A stretch of DNA of 64,000 bases from the NCBI GenBank assembly GCA_035771175.1, contig CM069608.1, positions 10,760,019 through 10,824,018 of the forward strand. Direction: 5' to 3'. Source of the stretch: Paratinospora sagittata. Its lineage: Eukaryota > Streptophyta > Magnoliopsida > Ranunculales > Menispermaceae. Both the position numbers and the translations under genes were made by a program. Below, one piece after another: positions 9,531 to 20,200 of this stretch (the stretch's first letter is position 1; each line of letters begins with the position of its first letter). The notes under the pieces are model-generated. The model saw only the letters and a list, made by a program, of their open reading frames with translations, was not told the DNA's origin and made no database searches.

Positions 9531-12497
9531 GCCCCGAAAATTATTTCATCTAGCCCATAACCCAATTGCACTTTGCCCAAACTCTATGCGTTGCCTTGAT
9601 ATGTTTGGTGTTTGTTTGATGGTTGTTTAATGTTTGTATAGTTGATGCTTGATAATGTATATAAATATGTGTATCATAAATTGTATATGGGTCATGTTAA
9701 ATTAAATTATAATGCATATGTTATTATTAATGCATTGACCCATTAAACCATGAATTGATATGAGTTAGGATTGATTGAATAAAAGGATAAATGAGAATGA
9801 AAATTTGGTGTATTAAATAGATTGGACATCTAAAATACATGGAAGCATGAAATTGGTTAAAGTACATGTGGTTGGTATGGGTAGTGTGAGACCAACACAT
9901 GTGAAGGTTGGTGCATGAAAGTGGACAAGTGTCCCATGCCCTCAAGGAAGTGCTAGAATGAGTGGAGGGAATCAAGGAGAGAATCAAGGAGGAAATCAAG
10001 GAGAGAATCAAGGAGGGAATCAAGGAAGTGCTAGAAAGAGGTGAGTGGAGAGAAAGGAAAAAAGAAGAGAAAGAAAAGAAGAGAAAGGAAAGAAGAAGAG
10101 AAAGAATGAGGGAGTTGCAGGAGGAAGATCTCTGCGACATTTTCATCAAAGAGCTTGATCTTTGGAATATATGGTCAGATTGAGCTTAAATTTTGTCAGA
10201 AAGTTTGTAGCTTATGGTTATTCATTCTGGTCGGTGGAGATCTTGATCAGAGGTTTCGTCTAAGAGATCTGACCTCTCAAACAAAGCTGGTCGGAAAGTC
10301 TGGATTTCTCACACCATTTCGCTCAAACTTATAGATTTCCTTACTCTACCGTTGGATGGATATCAAATTTGGTTACGTAGTGTACAACGGATATTTCTGC
10401 ATTCTGAACGGTGGAGATCTTGATTAGAGGTTTTGTCTGAGAGATATAACCTCTGAAACAAAGCTGGTCGGAAAGTCTGGATTTCTAGTGTCGTTTCGCT
10501 CAAACTTGTAGATCTCCTCAATCTACCGTTGGATGGATATCACATTTGGGTATGTAGTTTATAACTGATACTTATGTATTCTGAACGTTGGAGATGTTTA
10601 TGCGTTTAGTATTTTGTGTGATATAGTCATCTGAGTTTGAGTATTTGCAGCAGGAAAGGAGAAATTGTCTGATTAGAGATTTGTTCATCAAATATACCTA
10701 TCTTTTCGGTCCACCGTTGGATTGGGCTGATATTTGGACAGAAGGTTTTTTTCTTCACATACTTTAATCAATACGATTGATTTTGTTATTACATATTTCT
10801 GTTGATATATCGATACATCTGAACAGAATATTAAATGAAGAATTGGTAGGGTTGCTTGTATTAGACCTAAATTTAGAATATGAACTTAGACCTTTCCAAA
10901 TAGCTTGCATGTCAACTTTGTTGACCTAGTTGCCATTGTTGATGAACCCATGATGCAAAATCAGTGATATACATGGCTGAACATGGTGACCTAGTGTAAA
11001 TCGGCAATATGGCCTAAGTATGAAAATTTTCATATTTTAGGGCTTTTGATGTTTTTGGCCTAGAATCATTGAATTGATGCAACTTATGTTTAATTAAGCA
11101 TGATTAGGGTTGATTATGCTACTGATTTGGTGGTTGTGACCATATCATGGGTTAGGCCTACTTGTGATCAAGTAACCCAATTTGGGCATGTTTATGCCTG
11201 AGGAATTGAAAATCAGTATTTTTGATTAATAGAATGGTTTATGTATGAGAACTATGCATTAGAGGCCTAAGTCATGTGATTTGAATTGAATGATGGGATT
11301 AGATGGGATTTAGGCCTATTGTGTTATATGTGGGCTGATTTAGGGTTGATGTGTAATGTCTATGTGATTAAGCATAGAAATTGATGTATGGTAGGATATT
11401 GATGTATGTTTCAGGATCTTGATTGGGTTGATTCGGTTTGGTGGTCGTGTGTGGTTAAATACTCTCGTGAGGCTTGGTTGTGAGTAGACTTTATTTATGA
11501 TTATATCTTTTATGTCATCATATCACTTATATATTGTATGTTGAAAGCATGAATGTATTCTAATGTTTTGAATGATGCATTGATTTGAGAAAACCTTATG
11601 ACTTTGGTTGGGCCCCTCTATCTGGCTAATAGGGGGACTTAACCTTGTCATAGGAGGGTTTTAGGAAAGGAAGATATTGGGGTCAACGGTACGGTGAAAT
11701 AGACGTGCACTAGTAACCCAAAATAAACATGATTGGGATCAACGGTACGGTGAAATAGACGTGCACTAGTAACCCAATGCATGTGAAATGTGGATCCAAA
11801 TTGATAAGTTTTTACTTGCATCGAACTTATTATAAATGCTTGATATCTATATGTTATGAGCTTTTAATCATGCTACACATTGACATGCATACATGATATT
11901 TATTGATGAGTATTGATAGCATATTTGAATTCTATTCACTGGGCACCGTTGGCTCACCCTCATTTTTCTCTTTCAGGTCCTTCTGTCCCGAATAAGGGCA
12001 AAGGAGTAGTTATATCTTGAGGGCCTTGCCTGCGAGAGAATCCAAAGCCTCGACGTGAGTTGAGAGGCATTTTGATTGAACTGTGTTTTAAATTATGAAG
12101 TATTATATTTTGGATTATGTAATTATAATACTTACCACATTGTAGTATGAGTGAGTTGAGATTTGTTAGATAGACCATGTGGGCATATGACGATTTTTAT
12201 TTGTACCCACAATTTTGGACTTTATGTGTATGTCAATTTTAATGGACTGTAGGGATTATGATTTTATTTATGGTTCAATTTTTATGGATTATCTATTGTC
12301 TTGGATGATTAATACAGTGGGTAGTTTTGTTTAGTACCTTTTGATATTATGTCATTGTTTGAGATAAGGCTCGTAGGGTCTCAACCACCTCACGAGAGTT
12401 GAGGAGTGGTCGGAGATGCCTACGCCGGGCGTCCTACCCCGGCATTCCGCATGCCACTCCCTGCGGGGTTGGTGGTCCGGGGTGCGGGGTCGCCACA
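9531..12497 (+). repeat. large LTR copy 2, about 2.97 kb
   Basis: Near-complete LTR in plus orientation. It starts at GCCCCGAAAATTATTTC, missing only the first six or so bases of TGTGACGCCCC, and ends at GGGGTCGCCACA (12497). It carries two units of a ~173-bp repeat (about 10228-10580), each with CTACCGTTGGATGGATATCA, and a 12-bp minisatellite (gaatcaaggaga type) at about 9968-10030. The flanks of the 1+2 block (ttgaa and acgtc) do not match, so it did not arrive as one unit with a normal 5-bp duplication. The short frames inside are not genes. Confidence 0.75.
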
Positions 12498-12873
12498 ACG
12501 TCCTTAACCTGTAAAAGGATAGGTTATCTCTTAAGCTGTAAAAGAGAAAAAGGTTTTTCCTTATCTCGTAAAAGGAATATGAGTTTTTCTTAATCTCGAA
12601 AAAAGGAAAATAATTTATCCTTAGCCTGTGAAAAAATAAGTTTGTCTTTAACCTGTAAAAGAGCAGTTGTAATGGTTTGATTCTTACCCGTAAGAGAATC
12701 AGTTAGTGGATTGAGAAAATTCTAATCGGGAGATTAGGTAGTGGACGTTGGTTTGACCGAACCACTATAAATCTTGTGTGTCTCACGTTTGTAATTTAGT
12801 CTAAGTTTTATTTTTGCATTTAATTTCAATACACTCGCGTATATACCAAATTCACCTTCCCTCTTGAATGGTC
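12498..12873 (+). repeat. right part of another LTR (Copia-like)
   Basis: Repeated 'cctgtaaaag' phrases lead to 'gaccgaaccactataaatcttgtgtg' and a CCAACA end. This pattern is familiar from plant Copia LTR ends. The left part is missing and replaced by large LTR copy 2. Confidence 0.45.
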
Positions 12874-12878
12874 CAACA

Positions 12879-13160
12879 ACGCAAAAATGAGTATGACATG
12901 CAATAAGGCTTTCTGGTCAGTGCATTGAGGTTCGTGTTTCAAGTTCTTATCATGAATGAAGTGAAAAGGCACTAAAAGTATAAGAGTGAGACACTCATTT
13001 AATTATCAATCTAGTGTGGACAAGCTCAGTTTAGTATTGGCAGGTTTTATGTAGTTTTTTTGGCCATCTTCCCTTATATTGCTAGAGGCTCGACTATTTA
13101 TAGTGGTTGGTCTCATCTAACACCTTTAGCATTTAATGTAGGCATGGTCCAACATGGGAG
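12879..13160 (-). repeat. second copy of the 4740-5690 LTR-like repeat
   Basis: It aligns by eye with 4740-4845 plus 5394-5600, without the MITE, and includes the same minus-strand CACTATAAATAG. Confidence 0.5.
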
Positions 13161-14288
13161 AAAGTCATGCTGAGTAGTTTGTCAATACAACAACCTATGC
13201 TTTTCAAAACATTAATTCTTAATTTTAAAGTTAGTTTGGTTCAATTTAAATTGATTTTTTAATGCCCAAACTATAAACCAAATTGAGTTGATCAAGTTAT
13301 ATATGTGCAATAAAAGAAAAATTAGCAAATTAAGATCTATTTTTATACTCGGATTTTTTAAAAATTGCCTTTTTAATTCGACTCAATATTAAATTTGATC
13401 ATAAGTTGTTTGTTCAATCTTCAAACTCGACCTTCATTTGAGTAATACTGTCTAAGCCTTTGCAGTGTAATCAAGTTCCAACTAGCCCAAGGCCTCTTGG
13501 CTCGGGTGATAATCTCTCTACACACCTACACTGTAGACAAGGTTCAAGGATCAAATTACTACACACCAATACCTTTCCCTTTGAGCTGTAGTGGATACGT
13601 TTGAAAGGCCTCAGTGCCCAAGTTTCTAGGGCCTTAATGCCCAAACTATATTGTGGCCTCGATCATGAGGTTCTCTCAAAAATGATTTTGGGTGTCCTTT
13701 ATGTGTGCATGGGCAAAGTTAATGCTCTAATTAAAAAAATCCAATTATTTGAAAAAATATAATATTTTTTTCTTTGAAAAAATATAAATTGACTAAATGT
13801 GGTTGAAAAGAATATAATTTTCAACCCCATAAACTAAATGTAGTTGAAACAAATACATTTTAGCCTAAGAATTACCCTTTTTTTTTTCAACCAATCAAAG
13901 GGCGACCACTATTCAAACTAAAAGAAGTACCTCACCTCACTTCAGAAGCAGTAGTTGGAGCCCAATTTTTTTTTTTTTTTTTCAGACTTTAGCATAAGAA
14001 TATAAGTATTTGAAAAATACACATTTTTTACATTATTCTTAAAATTTAGTGAATCGCTTTACATCATAGTTGTAATCCAACCACTCTTAAAAACGTGTTG
14101 CTAAAGTATTTATCAATGTAAAAAATGTGTAACAAAAGCATTTGCGCAGCAATATACTAAAACACAACCCACTTGGTTTGGACTTTAGAGAAAGTTCGCA
14201 TTTGCTTCTTCTAGAGCAAGGAGCGAAAGAACGCAGTTCGGAGGGAACGAAAAAGAAGAGAGTGAGAGCGAGAAGTAGAAGAAGAAGA
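13161..14288. other. SAP18 upstream region
   Basis: AT-rich with poly(T) near 13966-13982. The last ~70 bases are GA-rich, as in many plant 5' UTRs. No TATA box could be chosen with confidence and no other gene was seen. Confidence 0.45.
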
Positions 14289-17200
14289 ATGGCGGGGCCG
14301 ATGGAGGCACAGAACAGAGCATCGAGAACTCTTCCACCGCCACCACCTCCTCCTCAGGCCAGAGGCCCTCCCCCTTCTGCTCGTCCTCGTTTCGAGTCCG
14401 TCGACCGTGAAAAGGTTCCTTCTATCTCTCTCTCTCTCTCTCTCTCTCTCAATCATTCTAGCTAGGGCTTTTTTCTTGAAAGCCTAGTGTTTTCAAAGAA
14501 CGAGAAACGTTTGGGATTTTGATATAAAGTTGCAAAATTCTTGGTGAGTTTGATGTATCTTTAATCGATGGTTACCAGTAATGCTCAGTTTATCAAATTG
14601 TTACGATAACATTTATTTTCTTTTACTTTTGTGTTAATTTCCAATAAATAGAGGTAGTTAGGTTAGTTTTTGGCCATGTTGTAGAACATGGGTGTGAGGT
14701 TAGAGAAAATGGGTTGTGCGTGCTAGTCTATAGGAATTATTGGTGCTGTAATTTTCTATTTAAATAGAGAAGATGAATGGAAATGAGAGCAGAAAATTAT
14801 CCATAAGGTCATGTTTTGATCCACTGTAGGTTTTGGTTTCCTCTAATGCACCATTCGGATTTCTTGGTTCCCTCAATTGAACCAATTATCTTTTCCTTTT
14901 CTTTTTTATGTAATATTTTTCTATTTTAGAAAATGGGTTTGTATCACAAATATTCTGAGCTTGTTTGTTAAGGAAATTTTATTTTTTTTGTTTTTGCATT
15001 CTCTTTTTGCTCATTGATCTATTCTAATTGATGGAGTATTTTTTGTACTTGTATTTCACTTGCAGACTTGCCCTTTGCTGCTTCGAGTTTTCACCAAGGT
15101 AATTTCCACCTTTTGCCACCCCTACTTCTCTATCTATTTGTGTTTTTATTTGTTTTATTTCTTTCTGATAATCTCCATTGAGTTTTCACCAATCTCAAAT
15201 ATAAATACTGGAATGCACTAATTTCAGCCTAAAGTTTGTTGCTTTTCTGGATACCAGTGGAAATGCTAATTTATGCCAAATCCAAATGCAAATGTTGTCA
15301 TTGGCATATGCATTTTGAGGGACTTCTTCAGCTGATTTTTTATTTTCTTGATTTTTCCATTAGTTTTTGAGTTTTGTTGGTCTTTGATGTCAATATTGAC
15401 TAAGTCAGCTTCTAAGCAATAGTTTAATTCCTGGTGTTCTGTCAAGCGGCTTATACTGGTAAAATGGTCTATGTTTCAGTTTTCTGTCCTGTTTGGAGCT
15501 TAGTTGGGAAGAACTGTCTGCTATTTATCTTGAGTTTTAAGTTCTTATGTTGCTTCATCTCAAATTCTCAATGAGATAAGTGGTAACAGATACATTTCTT
15601 AAGGAAAGTTAGATCCATTCAGGGAATTATAGTTAATGTCGAAATTGAGAGTTGTGTTGTTATCCCTCCTTTTATTCTTTATTGAGTATAAAACATATTG
15701 TTTGGGAGTTATTCCCAGAAGAAACCTAAGTAAGATGGACCGAATGAGCTTGCAATTGCATTCTTTTTTAAATTGTTTTAAAAGAAGTTGCTTCTTCTGA
15801 AAAAAAGAACAAAGAAGAAGAATTGGAAAATTTCATTCCATGTTCTTCGACACATTCTCTTACTTAATGATACTCCTCAGTCCCCCCCCCCCCCCCCCCC
15901 CCCCCCCTTACATACAAATATACAATAGATTCTTAATGAGTCATGCTATATTCCTAAACTAGAAACTTAAGTCCTTAATTTTAGGGAGCTTCTATATGTA
16001 CCCCCACAAAACCACTCTCTATACCCACCTAAATTTAAAATTCTATTTGATTGCTCGCTTTGCTCCATACAAATTCCCTAATTACCCTTCTCACCATACC
16101 CATACTTCCCGAGCACCACATGTTACCCTCTTCTTCTCCATCCAAAAACATCAAACATCTAACTCTAAATCTCTCTAAAAATCATCTTATTCCTTTCTAA
16201 AATCGATTTCTTTTGTTTCAAAGAGTGTTGAATGACACAAAATCAAGTGGTGTAGGCCCTTTGTTGAAGAATTTTAGTTCTTTGGAGATTTAAAGATTGA
16301 TTTCAAAATCACTATTTCAATAAGAAATTACCTGTCTTTTTATATCATATCTGGTATTTACTATTTAGAAGTTTGAAACTTGCATTTGTTGTATTTTTTT
16401 GAGAAAAACCTTGCCGGAACTTGTAAAAATCATTAATGTAAGGTTCAGTTACACAGGACCAAACCGATAACATTGATTTGAAACATGACCGAACTATTTA
16501 AAACAAGTTTGGTTGGACATGACCAAACCATTTAAAATTGGTTCAGTTGGACATGATCGAATAGAGGGCTTATGTTCAGTTCTGTCCAACCGAACCCATT
16601 TTAAAACATTCGGTCATGTTCGACCGAACCATTTAAAAAATTGGTTTTTTTTTTTTTTTTTCCTACTATAAATTTTTGAACTCACTTTTGTTTTATATTT
16701 CAAATGTAAAAATGCCAAAAAGACGACGTGAGAACACAACAAATGAGCAAAGTTTGTCTAAATGAAAAGAATTTTTCATTCATAGGAAAATAACCATTTT
16801 ATTGAAACATGTTTACTGTCTTACAAAAATATGCACCTATTACAAGAAAAATCACTATTACATGTAAAAGGACCATCACCATTATCTCACTATTTAAGTC
16901 CACTATATCTTGTGTTGTAATCCAATCCTTAACCACACTTGTGCAATTCAAGATCTTGTTTAAACATGGTATTTCTCATCTCTTGCTTCGCTCTTCAATC
17001 TAAATTTACAAAAAATTACAATTAGATAAAAAATAACCCAATAAACATCATAGTCAATACTAAAATAACCCCACAGACATAAAATAAATATTGATGCTAT
17101 TAAACAAGCGAAAATTCAAAAAAAAAAGTTGGTTCGCTCATACAGGATCAAACTTGAGGCTTAGGTTTGGCCACATCAGATTGTATCCTAAACAATAGGT

Positions 17201-20200
17201 TCGGTCACGCAGGATCAAACCAAAAGCATGATTTTTTGCCAAAAAAAAATGAATGTTTGAAATAAACCAAAAACTTACCTTAGATTGTTGTGCGTCATGT
17301 CCCCAACTTGATTCCAATGTCATATTGTTTCCAAAGTGTGTTGATGAATGGGTTTTTTAAAAACCCTAGAGCTTGGTTTCCACCACAATAGAAAACTGTA
17401 AAATAAGATTTGTAAATAATTTAAAGCACTTTCAAGATGATTCAAGTCTTCGAAGATGAAATCTAAAACTACAAGTTGTATTTGAAAAGAAAAAAATTCT
17501 TTAGAAGTGAAATGAGATTGAAAATGGAGGAAGATGAAGGTGGGTTAGGTGGTGGGTAGGGAAAGCAGAGACTTCAAAAAAAAAATGATAAAATAAATTA
17601 GTTTAGGTACATTTTTATAAAATCACACTAGGGTATTGTCGGTATTAATGATTTTTAATTTTGGTGAGTAAGGAGAGTGGTTTTATGGGGGTACAAATAG
17701 AAGCTCCCTAATTTTAATGATAAACTCATGGAAATTTTATTATTTTCCCCCAAAAGGTCCTGATTACTTTTCAGCCAAATGCGTGATTGCTTTACAAAGA
17801 GACGACCTTTCTAGTTGCCTTTCTCTCAGATGCCTCAAGACATAACTTGGAGATGACAATAGTGAAACTAAAAATGTTCGTCGTACTTGCCAAAAACCAA
17901 ATATATGATGAGAGAAGAGGATCAACTAGCTTGCTCTTTGATTTTCAAATAAAATAAAAATCACTGATCACCTACCTTTGGATTCGCCTAAAATTAAATG
18001 TTCATATATCCAAGATCCTAGAATTATAGCAAGTTTTTATGCAATCAAACTGGCAACCTTTGGTGGAAAAATATCTTGGAACCGTAGTTGTTAAATCGGA
18101 ATTGAATTGCAAGATCGTTAAGGGTGGGATTCAAATTGAATCATAAATTGTAAGATTTTTTTTTTCTGATTTTCAAAAAAATTACAAAAAATATAGGAAA
18201 ATCTGAAATATTGTAACAATAATTTATTTATCTAAAATGCATATCAAAATATTCAAAACTAAACCTCAACCTTCAAAAAAAAAGTCATCACTAATAGTCA
18301 AAGATTTTAAGGCATCAAACATCAAAATAGGGCAAGGTAAGGTTCACAATATATCATTTAATTGCATTCTAATCTAAGAAACAAAGTAAGGGTAGAAACT
18401 ATCAAATACTTATAAACTTTTGCCTTTTGAAAACCTAAGTAAGAAATGCATTTTTGCTCCAATAGAAAAATAAGCAACTTTTTGGAGGTGAGATGGAAGA
18501 AGGGACCAAAGTCTTTCTCTTAAATATGTGTAATGGAGACAAATATAAGGTTTTTTTTTTTGTTTGAGCAGAAACAAAGTTTAATTATATTAATGTAAGA
18601 ATGAGAGAACTGTACATGCACTGTTCACCAGAGGTGATAGTAAGAAGAATAAACCCAATCCTCTAGCCCCCAACGAGTCCATATCCCACTTAAGATAGAG
18701 TAGCCCTACCCACATACATGCAATTATTCCAATTCAATAACCATTCAGAGACCGAGAAACCCTTGCCCAAAGGCAAGGCAAAGATCCATGTACTAGACTT
18801 AAGCTTAATGTCTCCCCATAGCTGCGTCTCAGACTTTTCCACTCTATGGAAAACCCTATTGTTACGTTCTAACCATATCATCCATAAAGAGGCATAAAAT
18901 GCTATCATACCCAACCCTCTTTCCTTAATTGACAAAGAGGGCAAATGTTGCAAAGACAAAGCATCTTCCACCTGATTAGGGGCCATGAACCTATGGCCTG
19001 AAAAGTTGATCCATTCCCCCCAAATCTTCCTCACAAATTCACACTGGATGAATAAATGATCTATGCTTTCCCCATTCCTTTTGCAAAATGTGCAGTAATG
19101 AGGTGACAAACACATATTGGGAAGCCTTCGTTGCATCATTTCCGTTGTATTAATTCGCCTGTGAGCCAAGACCCACCCAAATACCTTTACCTTAGATGGT
19201 ACATGTGCCTGCCAAATGTGAGTAAAGCAAGGGAATGATGGAATGTGTGGTGCATCAATGAGTGTTGTGAAAAAGGATTTGCAAGTGTATGCCTTAGATG
19301 GGTCAAGGGACCAAGTAATCCTATATGGTTCCAGTGTCAGGGAAACATTTTGAAGTTTGTTAAGGAGGGAACCTATCTTTGCGAACTCTCTACCCGTTAA
19401 GGCCCTAGGAAGGTGCAAGTTCCAGGATATGTTTTGGGAATGTGACAGTGAAGAATGGTCCAAAAAAGAGGCTATGGAATGGTTATGAAGGGTAGATAGT
19501 CTGTAAAGGTGTGGAAAGGTAATAGCCAGTGTGGAGTTATCCAACCATCTGTCCTTCCAAAACCTGAATAGCTGGCCATTACCAACTCTATATGCCAAAT
19601 GAGGAGAGAACTGAGGCACCAATGAAGAAATGAACTTCCACGGACATCTATAAGTAGACTTCATCCTCCTACCCAACCCATCAAAGTCAAGCTTGCCGTA
19701 TTTGCTAGAAATCACCTTTGCTCATAAAGAATGTGGATCTCTAATGAACCTCCAAATCCATTTGCTACAAAGCACAACATTACGAAGTGACAAGTTCCCA
19801 ATACCCAGGCCACCTTTCTCCACCGATCTCTTGACCACCTCCCACTTTATCAAGTTGGAGGGGCCTCTATCCTGCTTGCATCCCCAAAAGAACCTTTTAA
19901 TCCTTTTCTCTATCCATGCTGCCACTGATGATGGGATCTTGAACATAGACATGTAGTATGAAGGAAGTGCCATTAAAACTGATTGGACTAAAGCCAGTCG
20001 TCCTCCCTTGGATTGAAAAGCCCGTTTCCCGCCACCTAGTCTTTTGGAAATTTTAGCCATAATTGGTTCCCAAAATCCATTGGAAAATGGATTGCCTCCA
20101 AGCGGGAGACCTAAATAATTCATAGTCCACGTTCCCACTGAACATCCCACCTTATTAGCTAGGTGAGTAAGTGTCTCTGGATTCATGTTAATGCCCACCA

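Noticed and set aside
9727..10149. 140-residue frame rich in Leu, Ser and Phe, and its Lys/Glu-rich antisense partner at 9962-10183
   Set aside because: Both are readings of the 12-bp minisatellite and adjoining GA-rich tract inside an LTR, so low complexity explains the open frames.
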